From an uncultured Lachnospiraceae bacterium (GTDB taxonomy: Bacteria; Bacillota; Clostridia; Lachnospirales; Lachnospiraceae), in the NCBI GenBank assembly GCA_902779355.1, contig CACZBF010000004.1, positions 62,001 to 126,000 on the forward strand: a stretch of 64,000 nucleotides of DNA, in the 5' to 3' direction. Every line of letters begins with the position of its first letter. The first letter of the stretch is position 1. Below the pieces are notes generated by a model that was not told the DNA's origin, made no database searches, and saw nothing but the letters and a program-made list of their open reading frames with translations. The position numbers and the translations under genes were made by a program. Positions 24,664 to 33,220 of the stretch are shown here, piece by piece.

Positions 24664-26469
24664 ATGACAAAGAAACGCAATGTTTTGGAAAATATCATCA
24701 ATCTGTTTGCTTGCACAGCCCTCATTTTGACGGTGTTGGTGGTATTGGTTGCGGCTTTTTCAAAGGATACTGCCGGCGAAGCATCGATCGGCTCTTTTGA
24801 AGTGGAGGAAATGTCGGACGGCTGGACGCTTACCACAGCGGACGGTACCGAACCTGTGACCCTGCCGTCGACCGTGGATTGTGAGAAAAATGATATTCTC
24901 ACACTTCACAATACGCTGCCGGATGATCTGGACAATGATACCAGCCTGTTTGCCCGCGCCGGCATGGAGGATATCTACATTTATATCGACGGCGTCTTGC
25001 GTGAGCAGTATGCGACAGAGTCCTCTCCGAACTTCCCGTACTATCTGCCAAGTGCGTATGTCGTCACGCAGCTGACGAGAGAGGACGCCGGAAAGGATGT
25101 AGAGATTCGTTTTCGGGTCAAGACGGCCGGTACGCTGAATGAAGTATATCTCTGTCCCGGAAATAACGGGTGGTTTCAGATCGCGCAGATGTATTTTCCG
25201 GTCAATGTCATTGCCTTTATTGTGCTGATCCTCGGGATCATCCTGCTGCTGTTCTCCTTGGTCATGCGGCTGCTCACCAGTGCTTCTTACTCTGCTTTTT
25301 ACCTGAGTCTTTTGATGATCAACGTGTCCCTTTGGATCTTCAGTGAGTCCAGGCTGCGGCAGCTGTTTTTCGCCAAACCTTCTCTTAGTTCGATCTTTGC
25401 TTATTCCTCCGTTGAGATCATCAGCATCCTGGCACCTTTGTATTTTGACGAAGTACAGCACAGAAAGCACCACAGGATGTATCTGATCATCGAAGCAGCC
25501 GGCTCCCTCCAGCTGCTGATCAATTTCATCCTTTCCTGGACAGGTGTGGCAGAGCTTTATCAGACGATCATGTTCTCGCACATCATTATGGCATTCTCAC
25601 TGGTGGCGACCATCGTGTATATGATCCGGGATGTCATCAGCGGGCATGTCAAACAATACAAGGTCGTCGCACTCGGGATGCTCGCCTTTCTGATCATGGC
25701 GGGCGCCGAACTGGTGGCTTTTTATGTGGCAAAGTTTTATGTGATCGGAGCCTGCATCTGTATCGGCCTTGTGGCGCTCATGTTTTTTACACTGGTCCAG
25801 ACGTTTTTGGATCAGATCGCAGCCTCCCGTGCCAGAGAAGCGCGCCATAACCAGCTTGTTTCGAATACGATCCAAACGATCGCAGGTACGATCGATGCGA
25901 AAGACGAATACACCGGCGGTCATTCGGAACGCGTCGGGGAATATGCCGCGATCCTGGCAAAAGGTATGGCGGAGGCATATCATTTTTCCGAAGAAGACAT
26001 CGCGCGGATCCATTATATCGGCGTTATGCATGACATCGGCAAGATCGGCGTGCCGGACGGCGTGCTGAATAAGGCAGGGAAGCTGACCGATGAAGAATAT
26101 GCCCTGATGAAAAAGCACGTGGAGATCGGGTCGGAAGTGATGGCCGGAATGGATGAAACGGTTCCGGACCTCTATAACGGCATCCGCCACCATCATGAGC
26201 GATATGATGGAGGGGGTTATCCGGACAGACTTTCCGGAAAGGACATTCCGCTAGTGGCGAGAATGATCTGTCTGGCGGACAGTTATGATGCCATGACGAG
26301 CAATCGTGTCTACCGGAACCGGTTGTCCGATGAGGAGGTGCGCGCGGAGATCGTAAGATGTTCCGGAGCGCAGTTTGATCCGGAACTTGCGGAAATCTAT
26401 ATCCGGCTGATGGACAGCGGAGAGATCCATCCCCTGACTGTCGATGGCGTAGCACAGAAAAATAAATAA
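24664..26469 (+). CDS. 7TM sensor HD-GYP cyclic-di-GMP phosphodiesterase
   Basis: A 601-aa protein. It has an N-terminal membrane anchor (~residues 12-30) and an extracellular beta-rich domain (to ~170) like that of 7TMR-DISM proteins. About seven transmembrane helices (~175-385) are followed by an HD-GYP domain with HSERVGEYA, MHDIGKIGVP and HHERYDGGGYPD. The metal-binding His/Asp set and the GYP loop are present. HD-GYP enzymes degrade c-di-GMP to pGpG or GMP. The start at 24664 was preferred because the TATAAT sits directly on the upstream GTG. The lipoprotein at 26485 follows by 15 nt and is probably cotranscribed. Confidence 0.88.
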   Translation: MTKKRNVLENIINLFACTALILTVLVVLVAAFSKDTAGEASIGSFEVEEMSDGWTLTTADGTEPVTLPSTVDCEKNDILTLHNTLPDDLDNDTSLFARAGMEDIYIYIDGVLREQYATESSPNFPYYLPSAYVVTQLTREDAGKDVEIRFRVKTAGTLNEVYLCPGNNGWFQIAQMYFPVNVIAFIVLILGIILLLFSLVMRLLTSASYSAFYLSLLMINVSLWIFSESRLRQLFFAKPSLSSIFAYSSVEIISILAPLYFDEVQHRKHHRMYLIIEAAGSLQLLINFILSWTGVAELYQTIMFSHIIMAFSLVATIVYMIRDVISGHVKQYKVVALGMLAFLIMAGAELVAFYVAKFYVIGACICIGLVALMFFTLVQTFLDQIAASRAREARHNQLVSNTIQTIAGTIDAKDEYTGGHSERVGEYAAILAKGMAEAYHFSEEDIARIHYIGVMHDIGKIGVPDGVLNKAGKLTDEEYALMKKHVEIGSEVMAGMDETVPDLYNGIRHHHERYDGGGYPDRLSGKDIPLVARMICLADSYDAMTSNRVYRNRLSDEEVRAEIVRCSGAQFDPELAEIYIRLMDSGEIHPLTVDGVAQKNK

Positions 26470-26484
26470 AAAGAGGTTTTGAAG

Positions 26485-28089
26485 ATGAAAAAAGGATGGA
26501 AAATTGCAGCAGTGATTGGCACAGTCATTACACTCGCCGGTACAACAGGGTGCGGACTTTCGTTTCAGAAGATCCTGCAAGCAGCTGGAGCACAAACTCC
26601 TTCCACGGAAGCAGCAGTGCCGGAGAATACAGAAGATGTGACAGCTGCAGTAACGGAAAAACAGACAGAGACAGCGGAAGTCGTGACGGATGGTGACCCG
26701 CTCTATCAGGAACTTTCAGAATGGCAGTTTATCTTTTCCAGCGGTGCAGGCGGCTGGTCAACCGACTTTACTGTCAACCCGGATGGCTCTTTCCAGGGTG
26801 TCTATCATGACTCGGATATGGGCGTGACGGGCCCCGGCTATGAGGAATACGGCACATTGTATTACAGCGTGTTTACCGGGCAATTTACCGATTACACCAA
26901 GGTTTCCGAGTATGTCTACGAGGTCAGTCTCGGAGAACTGCAATATGAAGAGACACCAGGGACGGAGGAGATCAAAGAAGGAACGCGCTACGTTTATTCG
27001 GAGGCATATGGTCTGACCGGTACGGACTCTCTGATCGTTTATCTGCCCGGGACACCGATTGCGGATCTGTCGCAGGCATATCTTAGCTGGGTGAATATGA
27101 CCTGGTATACTTATTTATCGGATGACTTTGTAGAGGATACACCGGCGGAGCTGCCGTTCTGTGGTCTCTATAACGAGCCGCAGGAGGCAGGGATCTTTTC
27201 GGAGAGTCTGAGCGAGAAGAACACAGGGTTTATCATCAACTCCGTGCATTTCCCGGGGCTTCAGTCACAGAAGGCAGAACTCTATGATGACGGTACCTAC
27301 TGGTATGAGGATATGGAACCCGCCGGGATGTATCGGGTGATCAATAAGTGCTTCACATTGCCCAACGGATATGGGATCAATGAGAATCAGGATCGATTTG
27401 CAAAAGCCTGTATCGAGGAAACGACCGGCGCGACAGACGCGGAGGGGATTTATGTGATCAGTGCGGATATGGATCTCAGCCTGCCGGCCAAGACGCAGAT
27501 CAATGGATGGAATGCGCTGCAGGTTTCTTGGTCGGAAGGGCAAAATGAGGACACCATGAATTATTGTGCCTGTGTTTATCAGGATACTGCAAAGGGGTAT
27601 TCGTATTGTTACGCCGTGGGTTATGATCCGGACGGAGACATCATGGACGGCGAAATGGCAAACTTCCTGCTGATGTCGCTTTCCCTTTCGGGTTCGCCGG
27701 CACATCTTTCCTCCGCGGATGAGAGCGGCGCAGAGCCGGAAAAGAAGACGCTTGCCTATGTGAAGTCAGGGCCTGCGGACAGCACGATCCTTGTGGATGA
27801 GGTGGAGATGGTGAGCATCTCGGATACCGAGAAGATGAAGGAATACAACATCGATCCGGATGACGTGACGAATGACTATACGATCGTGGGAGCGGATGGA
27901 AAGTACGACGAGTATCCGCTTGTTGACGGATGTACGTTCTATGTGCAATTTGCAGAAAATCCGCTGCATCCGAATATGGACGCAAGCGGTCTGCGCGAAC
28001 ACCTTGGGAGAGGCGGTCAATGCCTGATGAACCTGTACCTGAATGGGGAGGGGCGCGTATTACTGGCGTATGAGCCGTATACGCCGTAG
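26485..28089 (+). CDS. Predicted lipoprotein of unknown function
   Basis: A 534-aa protein with a lipoprotein signal peptide. MKKGWK is followed by a hydrophobic stretch and a lipobox-like LAGTTGC, with the Cys at about residue 24. A low-complexity Thr/Glu/Ala linker (~residues 35-70) would span the cell wall. The rest is Tyr/Asp/Gly-rich and beta-like; I recognise no family. Near the C-terminus is a segment (YDEYPLVDGCTFYVQF) that may be a small repeated beta domain. RBS agagg. It follows the HD-GYP gene closely, so it may be a surface partner of that sensor. Confidence 0.7.
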   Translation: MKKGWKIAAVIGTVITLAGTTGCGLSFQKILQAAGAQTPSTEAAVPENTEDVTAAVTEKQTETAEVVTDGDPLYQELSEWQFIFSSGAGGWSTDFTVNPDGSFQGVYHDSDMGVTGPGYEEYGTLYYSVFTGQFTDYTKVSEYVYEVSLGELQYEETPGTEEIKEGTRYVYSEAYGLTGTDSLIVYLPGTPIADLSQAYLSWVNMTWYTYLSDDFVEDTPAELPFCGLYNEPQEAGIFSESLSEKNTGFIINSVHFPGLQSQKAELYDDGTYWYEDMEPAGMYRVINKCFTLPNGYGINENQDRFAKACIEETTGATDAEGIYVISADMDLSLPAKTQINGWNALQVSWSEGQNEDTMNYCACVYQDTAKGYSYCYAVGYDPDGDIMDGEMANFLLMSLSLSGSPAHLSSADESGAEPEKKTLAYVKSGPADSTILVDEVEMVSISDTEKMKEYNIDPDDVTNDYTIVGADGKYDEYPLVDGCTFYVQFAENPLHPNMDASGLREHLGRGGQCLMNLYLNGEGRVLLAYEPYTP

Positions 28090-28105
28090 AGTTGAGAAAT
28101 TTTAG

Positions 28106-28242
28106 GCACGCCAAAAGCCACATGCCACGAAGTGGCATCGTGGCCTTTGCACGAAAAAACCGCCTCGACACGCTAGCGTGTCAGGGCGGTTTCTTTGTGC
28201 AAAGCGCACACGCGTGTTCCACGCGTGGCGCTTTTGGCGTGC
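28106..28242. repeat. Nested three-arm palindromic element, copy A
   Basis: The outer stem GCACGCCAAAAG / CTTTTGGCGTGC (28106-28117 with 28231-28242) is a perfect 12 bp. Inside are three arms: arm 1 at 28118-28143 (loop gaa); a central arm closed by CTTTGCAC / GTGCAAAG and continuing AAACCGCC / GGCGGTTT with a GACACGC-ta-GCGTGTC tip (28145-28204); and arm 3 at 28205-28230 (loop ttc). A second element with the same fold but different stems is at 36060. It lies between the convergent lipoprotein and glnA genes, so it could also act as a bidirectional terminator. Confidence 0.8.
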
Positions 28243-28279
28243 TCTTACTTTACCATTCCGGCCTATTCACCCATCTCCC

Positions 28280-29710
28280 TTATAAATCATAATACATAGC
28301 AAACTCGGCCGGGTGCGGGATCTGCAGGACTGCTTCAGCATCTGCCTGAATCTTCTCGACCAGCTGGTCCAGGAGGCGCTGCGGGAAGACGTTTCCTGCG
28401 GTGAGATAGTCGTGGTCAGCGATCAGCGCATCGACTGCTTCGGGCAGGCTCTTCGGAAGACCGGAAAGTTTCGCCTTCTCCTCCTCCGGAAGGTCATACA
28501 GGTTGAAGTCGTAGGGACCCCAGCCGGCCTTATGCGGATCGATCTTCTTTTGGATCCCGTCCAGTCCGGCCATCAGGATCGCGGAATAAGCATAGTATGG
28601 ATTACAGGTAGCATCCGGATTCCGAAGTTCAAAACGCTTGGTTTCCGGTGTTTTTGCATAGGCAGGAATACGGACGACCGCACTGCGGTTTGCCATCGCA
28701 TAGCCGATCGTAACCGGCGCTTCGAACCCGGGCACCAGACGCTTGTATGAGTTGGTGGAAGGATTCGTGATCGCACAGAGAGATCTTGCGTGTGTCAGCA
28801 ATCCGCCGATGAAATAGAGTGCCGTGTCGGAAAGCTGTCCGTAGTTATTTGGATCATAGAAAACAGGCTTGCCGTCACGAAGCAGGAGCATGTGCACATG
28901 CATGCCGCTGCCGGCTTCTCCTGCGAGCGGTTTCGGCATAAAGGTCGCCGTGCATCCGGAACGCTTCGCTTCGTTTTTGATGACATATTTCGCATTCATC
29001 GTGTCATCTGCGAGCTTTAACATATCGCCGAGCTCTACCTCGATCTCCATCTGACCGCAGCCGCCGACTTCATGGTGGTGGTATTTGACATTGATCCCCC
29101 AGTCGTCCATGGCAAGGCACATCTGGCTTCTCAGGTCATTGCGGATGTCTAACGGCAGTGCCGCGTGATAGCCCTTGCCGTGCGGGATCTGGTAACCGTT
29201 ATTGTTGCTTTCCAGACCGCCCGCCCACGGCGCCTGCCGCGTCTCAATGAATGAAGACACGTTGCCGGGACTGATGTCAAAGGATACGTTGTCGAACAGG
29301 TAGAATTCGTATTCCGGTCCGATCAGCATCTGATCAGCGATCCCCTGCTCTTTCATATACTCCAGAGCGCGAATGGCAACGTTTCTCGGATACTGGTCAA
29401 AGGGACGGTTCTCCGGCAGGTCGATGATCTTTACATCACCGATCATGGAAAGAGTCGGTACCTCGGCATAGGTATCCACCACGGCAGAATCCAGCACCGG
29501 CACAAAAACCATGTCGCTGTTTTCCACCGGTGCATAGCCGTAGTTCGAACCGTCAAAACCGATCCCGTTTGTCATGGTGCTTTCCGTGAGCCGTTCTGCC
29601 GGAATACTGAGATGCCGCCAGCGGCCGTCGATATCAGTAAGCTTAAAATCAACGATCCGGATCTGCTTTTCCTGAATCAGATCCTGGATCTCCTGTAATG
29701 TACGTGACAT
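28280..29710 (-). CDS. glnA: Glutamine synthetase, type I
   Basis: A 476-aa protein of the GSI family, which makes glutamine from glutamate, ammonia and ATP. The N-terminal beta-grasp contains GIGFDGSNYGY. The catalytic barrel has GPEYEFYL, HHEVGGCGQME, the metal- and ATP-binding segments, STNSYKRLVPG, NRSAVVRIPAY and RNPDATCNPYYAYSA. NLYDLPEEE contains a Tyr at the position that is adenylylated in enterobacterial enzymes, whereas Bacillus-type enzymes usually differ there; whether it is modified here cannot be told. RBS gaggggag lies 10 nt before the ATG. It starts 35 bp after the deoD stop and is probably in the same transcript. Confidence 0.95.
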   Translation of the reverse strand: MSRTLQEIQDLIQEKQIRIVDFKLTDIDGRWRHLSIPAERLTESTMTNGIGFDGSNYGYAPVENSDMVFVPVLDSAVVDTYAEVPTLSMIGDVKIIDLPENRPFDQYPRNVAIRALEYMKEQGIADQMLIGPEYEFYLFDNVSFDISPGNVSSFIETRQAPWAGGLESNNNGYQIPHGKGYHAALPLDIRNDLRSQMCLAMDDWGINVKYHHHEVGGCGQMEIEVELGDMLKLADDTMNAKYVIKNEAKRSGCTATFMPKPLAGEAGSGMHVHMLLLRDGKPVFYDPNNYGQLSDTALYFIGGLLTHARSLCAITNPSTNSYKRLVPGFEAPVTIGYAMANRSAVVRIPAYAKTPETKRFELRNPDATCNPYYAYSAILMAGLDGIQKKIDPHKAGWGPYDFNLYDLPEEEKAKLSGLPKSLPEAVDALIADHDYLTAGNVFPQRLLDQLVEKIQADAEAVLQIPHPAEFAMYYDL

Positions 29711-29745
29711 AAATGTGTTCTCCCCTCTTTTTCAATACATTTTTG

Positions 29746-30465
29746 TTACGCTAATTTCAGAGCAACCTTCATCATGTTTGTGAATGTGAGCTGACGCTCC
29801 TCCGCCGTTGTCTTCTCTCCCGTGAATTCGGAGTCAGAGATCGTCAGGATGCAGAGCGCATTTGCGCCGCCTGCGGCTGCATTGGAATACAGCGCGGCTG
29901 CTTCCATCTCGACTGCCAGAAGCCCCATGTCTGTCCAGGATTTTCCGGAGCCTTCCGCTCCTGCCTCATCGGAATAGAACATGTCGGAAGAAAGAATATT
30001 GCCGACATGATAGGACAATCCCATCGCATCTGCCGCATCCGTGGCCTTCCGCAGCAGCTCATAGCTGCAGATGCAGGAGTAATCACCCGGAAGCTTAAAC
30101 AGCCGGACGTAGTTGGATGTCGTGCAGGCACCCATGCCGAAGATCATGTCGCGGATATGGATATCCGGAGAAAGTGCACCTGCCGTGCCCACACGGATCA
30201 GGTTTTTGCATCCGTAGAAATGGATCAGTTCATAAGAATAGATACCGATCGAAGGGCAGCCCATGCCTGTGCCCATGACGGAGACCGGTTTTCCCTCATA
30301 CGTTCCGGTGAATCCCAGCATGTTGCGGGTCTCGTTGAACTGCTTCACATCCGAAAGAAACGTGTCGGCGATGAATTTCGCACGCAGCGGATCGCCAGGC
30401 AGCAGTATGGTTTCGGCAATGTCGCCTTCCTTTGCACTGATGTGCGGTGTTGGTACTTGACTCAT
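29746..30465 (-). CDS. deoD: Purine-nucleoside phosphorylase, DeoD type
   Basis: A 239-aa protein of full length for the hexameric DeoD family. It cleaves purine (deoxy)nucleosides with phosphate. Seen are LLPGDPLRAKFIADTF (phosphate site), GMGCPSIGIYSYEL, IRVGTAGAL, the substrate segment LLAVEMEAAALY and ISDSEFTGEKTTAEER, with the catalytic Asp in SDSEFTGE. RBS gggaggtt lies before the ATG. It is divergent from pepT across a palindromic promoter and precedes glnA by 35 bp. Confidence 0.95.
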   Translation of the reverse strand: MSQVPTPHISAKEGDIAETILLPGDPLRAKFIADTFLSDVKQFNETRNMLGFTGTYEGKPVSVMGTGMGCPSIGIYSYELIHFYGCKNLIRVGTAGALSPDIHIRDMIFGMGACTTSNYVRLFKLPGDYSCICSYELLRKATDAADAMGLSYHVGNILSSDMFYSDEAGAEGSGKSWTDMGLLAVEMEAAALYSNAAAGGANALCILTISDSEFTGEKTTAEERQLTFTNMMKVALKLA

Positions 30466-30529
30466 GATAAACCTCCCTCATACATAGATTTTGGAACGGG
30501 AATCCGCTCCGTCGCATACTGACAGAAAT

Positions 30530-30563
30530 AGTATATCATAGATTTGGGTTTCTATGATATAAT
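30530..30563. promoter_or_regulatory. Palindromic divergent promoter, deoD / pepT
   Basis: TATATCATAGA (30532-30542) and TCTATGATATA (30551-30561) form a perfect 11-bp inverted repeat with an 8-bp spacer. TATAAT on the plus strand (30558-30563) and TATACT on the minus strand (30530-30535) are at its two ends. Each putative -35 region therefore overlaps the other's -10, so the two promoters should exclude each other. Confidence 0.55.
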
Positions 30564-30600
30564 GTTGTAAGCGAATCTCAGAGACGGAGGAGAGCGGAAT

Positions 30601-31854
30601 ATGGGATCCGAGCAGGACGTGATGGGAAAAGAAGTCACGGATCGTTTTTTCAACTATTGTAAAGTGGATACGCAGTCCGATGAGGAGAGCGAAACTTCGC
30701 CCACCACGGAAAAACAAAAAGATCTCGGACGGATGCTGACGGCGGAATTGACCGGTCTTGGCGCAGAGGAGGTCTTTTTTGATGAGGTGCATTGCTATGT
30801 GTATGCGTCCATTCCATCCACCCAGGGCAAGGCAGGGAAAACACTCGCCTTTCTTTCGCATATGGACACTTCGCCGGAGGTTTCCGGAAAAGACGTTAAA
30901 CCGCGTATCGTGAAAGAATATGACGGCACGGACATCGTTTTAAACGAAGAAAAGAAGATCCTCCTTTCCCCTGCGACTTATCCGGAACTGCAACATTACA
31001 AAGGACAGGATCTCATCGTAACGGACGGCACGACGCTGCTCGGGGCGGATGACAAGGCGGGTGTCGCGGAGATCATGACGATGGCGGCTTATCTCTTAAA
31101 GCACCCGGAGATCCCTCACGGAAAGATCGCGATCTGCTTTACGCCGGATGAGGAAGTCGGACAAGGCGTGGATCATATCGATCTGAAACGGCTGGGTGCG
31201 GACTATGCCTATACAGTGGATGGCGGCGCACTGGGAGAGCTGGAATATGAAAACTTCAATGCGGCTGCAGCAAAGGCTGTGTTTCACGGGATCAGCGTGC
31301 ATCCGGGAGAGGCAAAAGGGAAGATGGTCAATGCATCGCTCCTGGCGACAGAGTTTCTTTCCAAACTGCCTGCATCGGCGCGGCCTGAAAATACAGAAGG
31401 TTATGAAGGCTTTTTCCACCTGACGGAAATGAAAGGGAGCATTGAACAGGCGGAGGTCTCACTCATCGTACGGGATCACGACAGGGAGAAGTTTGAGGAA
31501 AAAAAGAACTTCCTGCAGACGATCGCTGCGGAACTGAACCAACATTACGGCGAAGGGACAGTCGCCCTTTCCGTCGAGGATTCCTATTACAACATGAAGG
31601 AAAAGATCGACCCGGAGAATCTGTTTCTCGTGGATTGTGCGAAACAAGCGATGGAATCACTTTCCATTACGCCGAAGGTACAGCCGATCCGCGGGGGTAC
31701 AGACGGTGCGCGGCTTTCTTATATGGGGCTGCCCTGCCCGAATCTCTGCGCAGGCGGACACAATTTTCACGGGCGGTTTGAGTATATCCCGGTGCAATCC
31801 ATGGAGCGGATCGTATCGCTCCTGGTGCGGATCGTGGAGACATTTCCGTGGTGA
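30601..31854 (+). CDS. pepT: Peptidase T (tripeptide aminopeptidase)
   Basis: A 417-aa M20 family zinc peptidase that releases the N-terminal residue of tripeptides. The metal ligands and catalytic residues are visible in order: LSHMDTSPE, LLGADDKAGVAE, FTPDEEVGQG, the Asp in TVDGG, and CAGGHNFHG near the end. The dimerisation domain lies between (~residues 205-320). RBS ggagga lies 8 nt before the ATG. It is divergent to deoD, and nucleoside and peptide salvage genes thus share the control region. Confidence 0.95.
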   Translation: MGSEQDVMGKEVTDRFFNYCKVDTQSDEESETSPTTEKQKDLGRMLTAELTGLGAEEVFFDEVHCYVYASIPSTQGKAGKTLAFLSHMDTSPEVSGKDVKPRIVKEYDGTDIVLNEEKKILLSPATYPELQHYKGQDLIVTDGTTLLGADDKAGVAEIMTMAAYLLKHPEIPHGKIAICFTPDEEVGQGVDHIDLKRLGADYAYTVDGGALGELEYENFNAAAAKAVFHGISVHPGEAKGKMVNASLLATEFLSKLPASARPENTEGYEGFFHLTEMKGSIEQAEVSLIVRDHDREKFEEKKNFLQTIAAELNQHYGEGTVALSVEDSYYNMKEKIDPENLFLVDCAKQAMESLSITPKVQPIRGGTDGARLSYMGLPCPNLCAGGHNFHGRFEYIPVQSMERIVSLLVRIVETFPW

Positions 31855-31927
31855 GTTCTGTACTGAAAAAAGAATAAGGTTAAGAATGGGCATGACTATC
31901 TATATCTAAGGAGAACAGGAAGAACCT

Positions 31928-32773
31928 ATGAGTGAAAAAACAAAAAGCAATATCATATCGTTTCTTTCCCTGACCGTGGGGGCGATCCTTGCAGCTTTTG
32001 CGCTGGAAGAGTTTCTGGTGCCCTGCAAGATCTTTGACGGCGGGATTACCGGTGTCAGCATGATCCTGTCGCATTTTACCCATGTCCCGTTGGCTGTGCT
32101 TCTTATCGTGATCAACATACCCTTTTTCATCATCGGATGGAAAAAGATCGGGCATATCTTTGTCCTCAAGGCGATTTATGCGATCTCCCTGTTCTCAATT
32201 ATGTCTGCTGTTTTTGAGCCGATGGAGGATGTGACTTACCAGATGCTTCTTGCGGTGACATTCGGCGGCGTCATTCTCGGGATCGGGGTCGGACTTGTGA
32301 TCAGGGGCGGCGGCGTGCTGGACGGGACTGAGATTGTGGCAATTCTCATCAACCGGAAATGGGGGATCTCCGTCGGAAAGGTGATCCTGATCTTTAACGC
32401 TGTCATTTATTCGATTGCAGGGATCGCATTCGGCATCAATCAGGGCATGTATTCTTTCCTCATGTATATCGTAACAAGCAAGATCATCGACATGGTCGAG
32501 ATCGGGCTGGAAAGTGCCAAGTCTGTCATGATCATCACGGATGATGGCAAGGAACTGGCAGATCAGATCTTAAAGCGCCTCGGCAGGACGGTTACTTTTA
32601 TGGAGGGAACCGGACACGTCAGCAAAGGTTCCAAGGATGTTCTTTACTGTGTGATCACGAGAGCGGAGATCTTCGAATTCAAGCGTATCATTGCAGAGTC
32701 CGAAGGCAGCACCTTCACGACCATCGCGGATGTCTCCGAGGTGATCGGTAATCATATCAAGTCTAAGGGATGA
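31928..32773 (+). CDS. YitT family membrane protein
   Basis: A 281-aa protein with five to six transmembrane segments (residues ~10-200), including the typical ALEEFLVPCKIFDGGITGVSM opening and IRGGGVLDGTEIVAILINR. A C-terminal cytoplasmic DUF2179 domain (~residues 205-280) has YCVITRAEIFEFKRII. The family is widespread in Bacillota and its function is unsettled. RBS aaggagaa lies upstream. It lies 73 bp after pepT on the same strand. Confidence 0.9.
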   Translation: MSEKTKSNIISFLSLTVGAILAAFALEEFLVPCKIFDGGITGVSMILSHFTHVPLAVLLIVINIPFFIIGWKKIGHIFVLKAIYAISLFSIMSAVFEPMEDVTYQMLLAVTFGGVILGIGVGLVIRGGGVLDGTEIVAILINRKWGISVGKVILIFNAVIYSIAGIAFGINQGMYSFLMYIVTSKIIDMVEIGLESAKSVMIITDDGKELADQILKRLGRTVTFMEGTGHVSKGSKDVLYCVITRAEIFEFKRIIAESEGSTFTTIADVSEVIGNHIKSKG

Positions 32774-32851
32774 ATCTGTATCCCGATCTCCCCTGTAAAA
32801 CAACATGTAAAATATTTGATACACTTCGGCCTGGAAACAAATGTTCGATAA

Positions 32852-33202
32852 GGGGATCAAGGCTACTTTAACTTCGAGATCAACCCGAACGGGTGCATCA
32901 TTGCGGAATACGGTTCTTCCGGCGCAGATCGTACCGGTATCGTGATAGCGGATCCCGTAGGCTTTTTTGAGATAAAGACAGACAGGACTTCGAATGGATG
33001 GGAAGTGTTCTACAGGATCCCTCTTACTCTGATCCGGTCATATGCTCCGGGCTTTCAATTCAACGGGAAACTTGCCGCAAACATGTACAAATGCGGAGAT
33101 AAGACCGCTCACAGACATTTTCTGTCATGGAATCCGATCGATCTTGAACGACCGAACTTTCATTGTCCCCGGTTCTTTGGCACAATGAACTTCGGCTCCT
33201 GA
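32852..33202 (+). pseudogene. Fragment of a CBM9-like carbohydrate-binding protein
   Basis: An open frame without an upstream start encodes about 116 residues: GYFNFEINPNGCIIAEYG, then WEVFYRIPLTLI, LAANMYKCGD and HFLSWNPIDLERPNFHCP with RFFGTMNFGS at the end. This is the C-terminal two thirds of the carbohydrate-binding family 9-like domain found as stand-alone proteins in gut anaerobes. An in-frame TAA at 32849 and no RBS or ATG show that the 5' end is lost. A GTG at 32942 is unlikely to be functional. Confidence 0.6.
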
Positions 33203-33220
33203 GATTAGCCCTCTTAAGGT

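Noticed and set aside
28106-28242. Treating the nested palindrome only as a Rho-independent terminator
   Set aside because: It is far longer than a terminator, has side arms, and the central core lacks a long T-run. A bidirectional terminator role is possible but does not explain the fold shared with 36060.
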